A stretch of DNA of 64,000 nt. It comes from Chitinophagaceae bacterium (lineage in GTDB: Bacteria > Bacteroidota > Bacteroidia > Chitinophagales > Chitinophagaceae). Positions 19,006 to 25,997 of this stretch are shown in pieces (position 1 is the stretch's first letter; the number at the start of each line of letters is the position of its first letter). The translations under genes and the position numbers were made by a program. Below the pieces are notes generated by a model. That model was not told the origin of the DNA and ran no database searches. It was given only the letters and a program-made list of their open reading frames with translations. The DNA lies in the NCBI GenBank assembly GCA_019638615.1, contig JAHBTL010000004.1, forward strand, positions 124,001 through 188,000, written 5' to 3'.

Positions 19006-20172
19006 ATGACTCTCCAGGATCATTTATCCAATAAAACAAGTCCCAAACGCCTGCTTGCCCTTGATGGCGGCGGTATTCGCGGGGCGCTGGCGCTGGGTTA
19101 CCTGCAACGGATAGAAGACATATTGCGAAAGCAACAGGGCGGAAGTAAGGATTTCAGGCTCTGCGATTATTTTGACATGATAGGCGGCACCAGCACCGGT
19201 TCCATCATTGCCGCCTGCCTGGCAACAGGAAAGTCGGTGCAGGAAATAAAAGACATGTACATGGAGCTGGGGGGGAAGATATTCGCGAAAAAAAACAAAT
19301 GGTGGAAGATTTTTGAAATAGATGACCTCTTAAAGGCCACGTACAAAGAAAAGCCCCTGGAAGATGAGCTGAAAAAAGCTTTTGGTGATATTACGCTGGG
19401 CGATCCTGACGGGATCAAAACCGGGTTGTGTATTGTAGCGAAAAGAGCCGATACCAACAGTGTTTGGCCGCTTACCAATCATCCCGAAGGGCGCTTTTTT
19501 AACAGCGTTTATGGCACCAATAAAGATATTTTGTTATGGAAAGCGGTAAGGGCCAGCTCCGCGGCGCCCAGTTACTTTCTGCCGCAGATCATTGATGTAG
19601 GAGGTAAAATGGGGGAGGCGGCGTTTGTAGACGGAGGCGTCAGCATGTCCAACAATCCCTCATTGCAAATGCTTATGGTAGCTACGCTGCAGGGCTTTCC
19701 CTTTAAATGGAAATGGGGAGCGGATAAGCTGCTGGTGGTATCGGTAGGCACCGGCATGAGCAGGTGGAAAAAGATCCCTTCCGATGTTACCAAAAGCAAC
19801 CTGCTTAACTGGGCCAAGCAATTGCCCGACATGTTTATGCAGGATGCTACATGGCATAACCAGATAATGATGCAATGGATAAGCAATTCGCCCACCGCCT
19901 GGGAAATTGACAGCGAGATAGGAAGATTGCAGGGCGATACGATTGGAAGTGCGAAAAAGGAAGCCGGGCTGCTTACCTATTTACGCTATAATACATGGCT
20001 GGACGCGGATACGCTGAACCCGCTTATGAAAAAGCAATACACCCAAAAGCAGATTGATGATCTTGTGGAGATGAGCAATGCCGACAGCAGGTTCGAGCTG
20101 TATGAAATTGGCGCTAAAGACGCCGCGGCGACAATAAAGGAAGAACATTTTTCAGATATTTTTAAAGTGTAG
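19006..20172 (+). CDS. Patatin-like phospholipase (CapV-like)
   Basis: 388 residues with no signal peptide, so cytoplasmic. The patatin signature is complete: oxyanion loop DGGGIRGALALG (~20-31), nucleophile elbow GGTSTGS with Ser63, and the DGG triad partner with Asp209 (FVDGGVSMSNNPSL). Patatins hydrolyse acyl chains of membrane phospholipids. Bacterial CapV-type patatins act as abortive-infection effectors in CBASS, and related patatins accompany other defence genes. The next gene starts 2 bp after the stop, and the three downstream genes are within 38 bp of each other, so this is most likely an operon in which the lipase is an effector. No CD-NTase is present, so the activating signal would differ from CBASS. 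Start chosen as the first ATG. Confidence 0.93.
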   Translation: MTLQDHLSNKTSPKRLLALDGGGIRGALALGYLQRIEDILRKQQGGSKDFRLCDYFDMIGGTSTGSIIAACLATGKSVQEIKDMYMELGGKIFAKKNKWWKIFEIDDLLKATYKEKPLEDELKKAFGDITLGDPDGIKTGLCIVAKRADTNSVWPLTNHPEGRFFNSVYGTNKDILLWKAVRASSAAPSYFLPQIIDVGGKMGEAAFVDGGVSMSNNPSLQMLMVATLQGFPFKWKWGADKLLVVSVGTGMSRWKKIPSDVTKSNLLNWAKQLPDMFMQDATWHNQIMMQWISNSPTAWEIDSEIGRLQGDTIGSAKKEAGLLTYLRYNTWLDADTLNPLMKKQYTQKQIDDLVEMSNADSRFELYEIGAKDAAATIKEEHFSDIFKV

Positions 20173-20174
20173 GC

Positions 20175-21611
20175 ATGCAACAGCAATGTTTTGTAATAAT
20201 GCCGTTCGGGAAAAAAGCAGATGCAACGGGAAGGGTGATAGACTTTAAAGTGGTATACGAACAACTGATCAGGCCGGCTATTGTTAAAGCAGGCTTATTG
20301 CCTATTATAGCATACGAAGAGCAGGCGGGAGGCATCATACACAAACCCATGTATGAACGCATCATGTTCTGCGAATTTTCGGTAACGGATATGACTACCT
20401 TTAACGCCAATGTGTTTTACGAACTGGGCATGCGCCATGCCATACGTCCGTATACCACGATAGTGATTTGCGAGGAAGGGATGGGGCAGCTTCCTTTTGA
20501 TGTTGCATTGATCCGTACCGTAATGTATAAATACCGTTTTGATAAGGATACCAATGAAGTAGGTATTGAAAACGCGGAGCAAAAAGCGGAGGTCTTGTCC
20601 GCGTTGCTGAAAAGCAACGATGTAGCCGATCCCTTACCCGATAGCCCGTTAAACCAAACCATTGAAGCTTTTCCTTTCCCGGACCTGGATACACTAAAAA
20701 ACCGGTCGGAAGTATTTAAAAAAATAGCCGCACAGGCGCAGGCGTTAGTTGAAAACATCCAGGAAAATGTAAAGGAGTGGCTTGAGCAAAGCCTGCAGGA
20801 AAAGTATGCCTTACTGAACAATGAAAAAGAAAAAGCGGAAGCCTGCAATGTCGCTAAAAGCAAATGTTTAGGCAATATTAAAGCCATAGAAAATGGATTG
20901 GGCAGCATACAGCCCGAAGAGTTTAATATAGTAAGCGCTTTATTGTTCGCGTACAGGGCCATGAGCACCAATAAGGAAACCATCAGCCTGATTAGCAGGA
21001 TGCCCAAAAAGCAGTTTGAAAACAATATTGTGCTGCATCACCAGTTGGCACATGCCTATAACCAGGTAGGCGAATACGGTAAAGCGGAAACTGTGCTGCT
21101 GGATGCCGAGCAAAAGATAGGCAAGCATCCCGAAACCAATGGTTTGCTGGGAAGCATATTCAAGAAAAAAGCGAAAGAAGCGTCGGCGCGTGATAGACTG
21201 GCGGAACGGGGATTCCTGAAAAAAGCGATCAATGCTTACCGCGAAGGATATGATGCCAATCCCGCCGATTATTATCCCGGGATCAACCTGTTGAATTTGC
21301 TGGCAACTACCGGGCTCGATAATGGAATGTATGAAAAATATCTTCCGCTGGTAGCCTATGCCATAGAACGGAAAGTAAAAGATCAATCTAACGACTATTG
21401 GGCACAGGCTTCCGGTTTAGAGCTGGAGGTGCTGAGGGGAGATCAGGATAAAGCAATGGATTATTTGCAGGCGGCAAAAGCTTCCCGGTATTATCCCTGG
21501 GAAATAGCTTCCACCATTGAAAACCTGAAGAGGATAAAACTGCAAAAAGAACAGGCTGGTTCGCCTGATCTAAAATGGATAGACGAAATAATCAGCTACC
21601 TGGGAAATTAA
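20175..21611 (+). CDS. TIR/deoxyribosyltransferase-like domain with TPR-type sensor region (TPR-S/TRAFs-binding-like)
   Basis: 478 residues, cytoplasmic. Residues ~1-130 form a Rossmann-like domain starting QQCFVIMPFG, with IIHKPMYERIMFCEFSVTDM and NANVFYELGMRHAI. This pattern links to the TIR/nucleoside 2-deoxyribosyltransferase superfamily, and Glu83 in the YELG motif is a candidate catalytic residue. A coiled segment follows (~180-240). Residues ~255-470 form helical repeats with FENNIVLHHQLAHAYNQVGEYGKAE and FLKKAINAYREGYDANPADYYPGINLLNLL (given in part). These match what I remember of the TPR-S or MAP3K TRAFs-binding (DUF4071) region of animal ASK1 kinases and bacterial conflict systems. 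A paralogue lies at 25998. It is translationally close to the patatin gene upstream and probably senses or relays the trigger. Confidence 0.75.
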   Translation: MQQQCFVIMPFGKKADATGRVIDFKVVYEQLIRPAIVKAGLLPIIAYEEQAGGIIHKPMYERIMFCEFSVTDMTTFNANVFYELGMRHAIRPYTTIVICEEGMGQLPFDVALIRTVMYKYRFDKDTNEVGIENAEQKAEVLSALLKSNDVADPLPDSPLNQTIEAFPFPDLDTLKNRSEVFKKIAAQAQALVENIQENVKEWLEQSLQEKYALLNNEKEKAEACNVAKSKCLGNIKAIENGLGSIQPEEFNIVSALLFAYRAMSTNKETISLISRMPKKQFENNIVLHHQLAHAYNQVGEYGKAETVLLDAEQKIGKHPETNGLLGSIFKKKAKEASARDRLAERGFLKKAINAYREGYDANPADYYPGINLLNLLATTGLDNGMYEKYLPLVAYAIERKVKDQSNDYWAQASGLELEVLRGDQDKAMDYLQAAKASRYYPWEIASTIENLKRIKLQKEQAGSPDLKWIDEIISYLGN

Positions 21612-21649
21612 TTACTCTCATTGTTTAAAATTCAATAGGATCCGGTAAT

Positions 21650-22729
21650 ATGAAGCTTTTATCTGAATTAACTGTTGCACGCAAAAGCGGGAACGCAGTC
21701 ATACAGTTGCTGCACGGCGATCTATCGGCAATACCGGCAGCACACGCGGTTGATTTGCTGGTGGTATCTGCTTTTCCGGATGACTATATTACACTGCCTG
21801 GCTCGCTGTTCCTGGCCCTGGATAAAAAAGGGTTATCGGTAAAATCGTTGGCCGCAAACAAGGCGGTTGACCTTACATCGCAACTGGGGTGTTGGCTATC
21901 GAACACGATCAGTAAAGAGCAGCAGGATCAGTTTCATTTTAAAAGAGTGATGTGCTTTGAGCCGCGAAGGCATACGCAGCAACCGCAGGAAATAGTAGGT
22001 AATATTTTCAGGTGCATCAACACGTTTGCGTTTGATGAAGAGATTGATGAAATAGCAATGCCCCTGCTTGCAACAGGCTACCAGAAAGTGCCGCTTGAAA
22101 AAATGTTGCCCGCGTTATTGGAGAATGCTGTTTTCTGGCTTGAAAATGGTTTGCCATTGCGTACTATTAAGCTGGTAGTTTACAGTCAGGAACATGCCGC
22201 CGCGGCGCATGCTATTTTCAGCCGGTGGTCGCGTGCAGAAGAAAAAGAGACGGCATTGCCAAAGGAGCCGCTATCTCCACCCACTAAGCAAATAAATGTA
22301 GAGGATGCCCCGCTCCCGATCGGAAGGCAGGAAATGTATGATTATTTTATCAGCTACTCGCATGTTCAAACTCCCGAAGTGCAGGAATTTGTTGAGTACC
22401 TGCTGGAGCAAAACGGGAACCTGAATGTATTTTTCGACAAGCATAGCATCCAATCCGGAGGGTTGTGGATCAAAAAAATATCCGATGCCATTCAAAATTC
22501 CAGGCAGGTGATCTGCATCCTTACGCCCGATTACAGTAAATCGGACGTGTGCTGGGACGAGTTCCAATGCGCTAAGCTGATGGAATTGCGGAAGAAAAAA
22601 AGCATTATCAGAACGATCAATTTTATACAAGATGACGATATGCCGCTTATGATGGCCATTCACAGTTACATAGACTGTACGGAAAGGGATATGCAAAAGC
22701 TCAAAGCGGCGATCTACCAGCTTGTGTAG
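21650..22729 (+). CDS. Divergent macro-like domain fused to TIR domain
   Basis: 359 residues. Residues ~15-185 resemble a macro domain: IQLLHGDLSAI, VDLLVVSAFPDDY where canonical enzymes have DAIVNAAN, and EIAMPLLATGYQKVP before a long helix. The normal NAAN motif is lost, so hydrolysis is doubtful and binding of ADP-ribose-type ligands is more likely. After a Pro-rich linker (~200-225), residues 229-359 are a TIR domain: MYDYFISYSH, VFFDKHSIQSGGLW, RQVICILTPDYSKSDVCWDEF with Glu304 at the catalytic position of NAD-cleaving TIRs. Macro and TIR domains both handle NAD/ADP-ribose chemistry, as in type II Thoeris. The gene follows the TIR-like/TPR gene by 38 bp. The macro call is from motif order only. 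Confidence 0.75.
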   Translation: MKLLSELTVARKSGNAVIQLLHGDLSAIPAAHAVDLLVVSAFPDDYITLPGSLFLALDKKGLSVKSLAANKAVDLTSQLGCWLSNTISKEQQDQFHFKRVMCFEPRRHTQQPQEIVGNIFRCINTFAFDEEIDEIAMPLLATGYQKVPLEKMLPALLENAVFWLENGLPLRTIKLVVYSQEHAAAAHAIFSRWSRAEEKETALPKEPLSPPTKQINVEDAPLPIGRQEMYDYFISYSHVQTPEVQEFVEYLLEQNGNLNVFFDKHSIQSGGLWIKKISDAIQNSRQVICILTPDYSKSDVCWDEFQCAKLMELRKKKSIIRTINFIQDDDMPLMMAIHSYIDCTERDMQKLKAAIYQLV

Positions 22730-22761
22730 GATTTGTTTGAATAACACAATTGAATTGATAT

Positions 22762-24054
22762 ATGGCTGATATCTTTTTAAGTTATTCCAGTCAGGACAAA
22801 AGCAAGGTGAGGCTTGTTGCCTTTGCGCTTGAAAAGATGGGGTGGAGTGTGTGGTGGGACCGGAAGATCGTTCCCGGCGCCATGTTCGACAAGGTAATAG
22901 AGGAAGAGCTGAACCAGAGCCGTTGTGTGATCGTGATATGGACTCAGAAATCCGTTGCCTCGGAGTGGGTGATGAATGAAGCCAGCGCGGGGGCAGAAAG
23001 AAAAGTGCTGGTGCCTTTATTGCTGGAAGATGTAAAAATACCGCTGGCCTTCAGAAGAATGGAGGCAGCCAGGCTGATTGACTGGAACGGGGAGGAGGAA
23101 AATACGGAGGTGAAGATATTGATGAACGCGGTAGCCCAAATATTGGGAGAAGAAAAAAGGTTCCCGGAAGTTGATGATCCCGAAGATATACAGGAGATCA
23201 TACTGGAACAGGACGAAAAGAAAAAAGACGCGGCTTCCCGGTACAGGGCTGGCTATACGGCAATGATAACAGCCGGGCTGGTTATAGCGCTTGCTTGCGT
23301 ATACTACTTTGTTTCCTTGCGGGAAGCGATACCCGCTCCTGCGAACCAATGGTTGTATTACCTGGTGCTGGTTGCGCTGGGGGTTGCGGTAAGTATGTTG
23401 ATAACAGGCGTTGCCAGGTTGGTTAGACACTCTCAAAAGCAGGAGGCAGGAGGGAAGTGGAAGTATACAGGCCCCGTGGCAGGTATTATACTTATTTTGT
23501 CTGGTGGATTTTACATTCCACGGTATACGTATACTGCGGATAAAATTATTACCGTAAGGGTTTTTGATCCAAAAAAGAATCCTGTTACGGGAGGGCAGGT
23601 AAAATTATACCTCCCGGGTTATATCCGGCATCAATCTATAGATAATGTTGGACAGGCGCAATTTACCGGTGTTTCGTCCCGTGTTTTCAGTAAGCACATT
23701 ATAGTGGAAGTTACAAGCGACGGGTTTGAAAATTATGCTGTTGATACCATTATTAAACCGGATGATCCTCTTTTGCTTACAGTAAGCCCGGTGCGTGTTA
23801 TCCATATCTCCGGCAAAATAAAAACAGCGGGAGAAATGCCGCTTCGTGATGTGGAGATAAATGTAGACGGTACAAAGTATTACGCCATATCTATTACCGA
23901 TGGATCATATACGATCGTTCTGAAAGACTATTCACCCGGCGATGAAATTACGCTGACAACTTCTCACCAGGATTACGAAGACAAAACCAGGTCGTTCAGG
24001 ATCAATGGTTCAGAAATGAAAGATGTTGATTTTGTTTTGAACCCCGTGAAATAA
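22762..24054 (+). CDS. Membrane-anchored TIR-domain protein with periplasmic beta-sandwich repeats
   Basis: 430 residues. Residues 1-130 are a TIR domain: ADIFLSYSSQDKSKV, WSVWWDRKIVPG, CVIVIWTQKSVASEWVMNEA with Glu73 at the catalytic position. A charged linker precedes three hydrophobic segments (~163-185, 195-218, 232-252). The C-terminal ~170 residues are two CarboxypepD-regulatory-like or Big-type beta-sandwiches (VRVFDPKKNPVTGGQVKLYL and ISGKIKTAGEMPLRDVEI, each with 'G.Y' strand endings), which three helices would place on the periplasmic side. The layout is that of a receptor: outside domain, membrane, cytosolic NADase. It follows the macro-TIR gene by 32 bp. Domain calls are strong; the sensing role is inference. 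Confidence 0.85.
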   Translation: MADIFLSYSSQDKSKVRLVAFALEKMGWSVWWDRKIVPGAMFDKVIEEELNQSRCVIVIWTQKSVASEWVMNEASAGAERKVLVPLLLEDVKIPLAFRRMEAARLIDWNGEEENTEVKILMNAVAQILGEEKRFPEVDDPEDIQEIILEQDEKKKDAASRYRAGYTAMITAGLVIALACVYYFVSLREAIPAPANQWLYYLVLVALGVAVSMLITGVARLVRHSQKQEAGGKWKYTGPVAGIILILSGGFYIPRYTYTADKIITVRVFDPKKNPVTGGQVKLYLPGYIRHQSIDNVGQAQFTGVSSRVFSKHIIVEVTSDGFENYAVDTIIKPDDPLLLTVSPVRVIHISGKIKTAGEMPLRDVEINVDGTKYYAISITDGSYTIVLKDYSPGDEITLTTSHQDYEDKTRSFRINGSEMKDVDFVLNPVK

Positions 24055-24079
24055 TACAACCCTGGCGCTTGAAAGAGGT

Positions 24080-24113
24080 AACAGCAGGGTGCTGTTCCTG
24101 ATTATTATTCAGG
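24080..24113 (+). terminator. Hairpins downstream of the TIR operon (weak terminator candidate)
   Basis: AACAGCA-GGG-TGCTGTT gives a perfect 7 bp stem 25 bp after the TIR gene stop. It is followed at once by CCTGA...TCAGG around a T/A-rich loop. There is no clean T tract, so it may only attenuate transcription. Confidence 0.3.
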
Positions 24114-24126
24114 AAGCCCTGTATTA

Positions 24127-24261
24127 CAGGTAAGCGGGCGCATTCCAAATTTTCGCACCATTATCCCCTTGCCACGCCCCGAACGTTCGGGGGAGAGGGG
24201 ATAAAGAGGTGGAGGCAAACTCAATATGAAGTGAAAATTTGGAAATACACCCCAGGTAAGC
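24127..24261. mobile_element. MITE-like inverted-repeat element, copy 1, with 9 bp flanking direct repeat
   Basis: The element occupies about 24136-24252. Its ends are GGGCGCATTCCAAATTTTC and, inverted, GAAAATTTGGAAATACACCC. The direct repeat CAGGTAAGC flanks it exactly at 24127-24135 and 24253-24261, as expected for a target-site duplication. Inside is a long nested hairpin: TTATCCCCT/AGGGGATAA around the perfect palindrome CCCCGAACGTTCGGGG (24177-24192). It carries no coding capacity. The termini match the elements at 36186 and 60498. It lies between the membrane-TIR gene and the barrel gene. Confidence 0.8.
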
Positions 24262-24279
24262 TCATATAAAATCGCGTAT

Positions 24280-25815
24280 ATGAAATATATCATCGTTCCC
24301 CTGCTTTCGCTCCTGGTGATATACAACCGCGCTGGCAGCCAGACACTTCTTATAAAAGGGAGGGTAAGATGTTTGAACCAGAGCGAGCATTCTACCAGGG
24401 GTGCAGCGAATATTATTGTTGTTCCCACATTCATGCCTTCCGGGTCAGCCATTACAGCCACCAACCCGCCGGGGTATTTTGAATTTAATACGCATACCGC
24501 TTTTGAAAAGCTCCGGGATAAGCAGGTAAGCATTTACCTTGTATCGGCATGCGATCAATGTACAAAAACTGTAAAAAGAATCTTTGTAAGCGAGGATCAG
24601 GACAGGGCGGTAAAGGACACCGCCATAGCCTATATGACCATTAAAGACTGGAAGCTGGACAAAAATTGTGAAGGCATTGAGCTTTCTCCCTTCCGGGCCG
24701 ATAGTTTGCTGGCAGTGATCGTAAAGCAGCCGGAGCTGGATCTGTCCAGGGTGTCACCGGCTACCGCTTTGGTGGGCACACCGGCCCTGCTCAATTTGCT
24801 CAGCACCATTACTACTGTTGTGGGAACGGTATCGAATGCCGGAACATTTAAAGCGGAGCATATCGGCAGCGGTAAAATAGAATACGGGCAGTTCCTGTTC
24901 GCCTCCGCGCTTTCGGTCACTGCCAATACCGGGTTTAACTTTTCTCCTTCGCGCGATATGTCTGAGGCGGTTTTCTGGAACCCTTCGGCAATTGTAAACA
25001 GCCGCAAAAAATACAACATCAGTTTACTCACCAATGTAAAGAACTATGGCAAAGCGGGCGGGTATATAAAAGTGAATGACAGGATATCCGTTGGGGGCGG
25101 CTTTATTTTTATGAACCAGGATGAGTACCGGGAAGTAGTATACGCCAATATAAATAACAATAGTAATAAAGTTAACTACGATTCTAATTTGTTTAAGCTT
25201 AAAGAATATGCCGCGTACATCAGCCCGTCGTTTAAGGTGAATAATAAGCTCAGCGTGGGGATGGCGGTTAAATCAGTATGGCAAAAGGTAACCATCGCCA
25301 ATACACTGCAAATTAATTTTGACGATAACGGGAATGTCAGCAATATTTTTAAAGACAGCACAATAACCAGACAAAAGCTGGATGCGGATATTTCAGTTAC
25401 TTACAAAATAAACAATAGCTTACAGGCAGGGCTAAGCGTAATGAACATAGCGGGCGCTCAATTGTACGGAGCGGCTTTTGTTCCGGATCAGCAAAATATT
25501 CCAATGAGCGATCTTCGTTCTTTGGGAGCAGGTATTTGTTATAAATGGAAGCGCCTGAATGCCGGCATAGACGCGGTCTTTACCAAAAATGGCTTTTACG
25601 ATGCCGCTGTAGGACTGAACTATGTACCATTTAACAATGCTTTGTTATCGGCGGGTGTTGCGATAAAGCAGCTAAGCTATTCGTTCGCGTTTAAAATGAA
25701 ATATTTCAGGGTGGCATATATATCGGATAATGACAGGATAGTAAATGAAAAAAGAAAAGGAAGATCGGGTATTTTGAATGGGCGTATATATGGTGGATTT
25801 GTAATAGAGCTGTAG
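24280..25815 (+). CDS. Outer-membrane beta-barrel protein with N-terminal beta-sandwich domain, unknown function
   Basis: 511 residues with a signal peptide (YIIVPLLSLLVIYNRAGSQ). Residues ~22-130 read as a CarboxypepD_reg-like sandwich (LLIKGRVRCLNQSEHSTRGAA, given in part, and PPGYFEFNTHTAF) with a CDQC cysteine pair. From ~200 onward amphipathic strands alternate with turns (NTGFNFSPSRDMSEAVFWNPSAI; KVNDRISVGGGFIFMNQ; KINNSLQAGLSVMNIAG), like PorV/OmpP1-type barrels of Bacteroidota. It follows the TIR operon after 225 bp, which contain a MITE-like element, and precedes the second TIR-like/TPR gene. The periplasmic sandwich could meet the sandwiches of the membrane TIR protein, but this is speculation. 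Function not recognised. Confidence 0.75.
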   Translation: MKYIIVPLLSLLVIYNRAGSQTLLIKGRVRCLNQSEHSTRGAANIIVVPTFMPSGSAITATNPPGYFEFNTHTAFEKLRDKQVSIYLVSACDQCTKTVKRIFVSEDQDRAVKDTAIAYMTIKDWKLDKNCEGIELSPFRADSLLAVIVKQPELDLSRVSPATALVGTPALLNLLSTITTVVGTVSNAGTFKAEHIGSGKIEYGQFLFASALSVTANTGFNFSPSRDMSEAVFWNPSAIVNSRKKYNISLLTNVKNYGKAGGYIKVNDRISVGGGFIFMNQDEYREVVYANINNNSNKVNYDSNLFKLKEYAAYISPSFKVNNKLSVGMAVKSVWQKVTIANTLQINFDDNGNVSNIFKDSTITRQKLDADISVTYKINNSLQAGLSVMNIAGAQLYGAAFVPDQQNIPMSDLRSLGAGICYKWKRLNAGIDAVFTKNGFYDAAVGLNYVPFNNALLSAGVAIKQLSYSFAFKMKYFRVAYISDNDRIVNEKRKGRSGILNGRIYGGFVIEL

Positions 25816-25828
25816 GGATTTCTGATTT

Positions 25829-25980
25829 GAGTATCAGCAATGGGCAATGGGCTGTGGGCTATGAGCTTTGGGCTGTCAGCTATTAGCTTTCAGCCGTCAG
25901 CTTTGAGCTATCAGCATAAACCACAAACCCAAAACCTGTAACTTGTAACCTGTAACCTGTAACTTGTAACCTGAAACCAT
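25829..25980. repeat. Degenerate word-repeat tract
   Basis: The 182-base gap between the barrel gene and the second TIR-like/TPR gene is filled by short repeated words. First come GGGCTGTGGGCTATGAGC-like units including AGCTTTCAGCCGTCAG (shared with 13233), then CATAAACCACAAACCC, then near-tandem TGTAACTTGTAACC units. No promoter is evident through it. Confidence 0.75.
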
Positions 25981-25997
25981 ATTCTAAATTTTTTTAT

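Noticed and set aside
20417..21025. 202-codon open frame on the minus strand inside the TIR-like/TPR gene
   Set aside because: It runs antisense to a well-supported gene, is Ser/Leu-rich as expected from the opposite strand of Glu/Lys-rich text, and matches no family.
19006..24054. Canonical CBASS or Thoeris assignment for the patatin/TIR operon
   Set aside because: No CD-NTase gene is present for CBASS, and neither a SIR2-SLOG nor a separate membrane-macro ThsA is present for Thoeris. Only individual domains match.
25829..25980. CRISPR-like tandem repeats
   Set aside because: The units are 6-12 bases, irregular and without unique spacers, and no cas gene is nearby.
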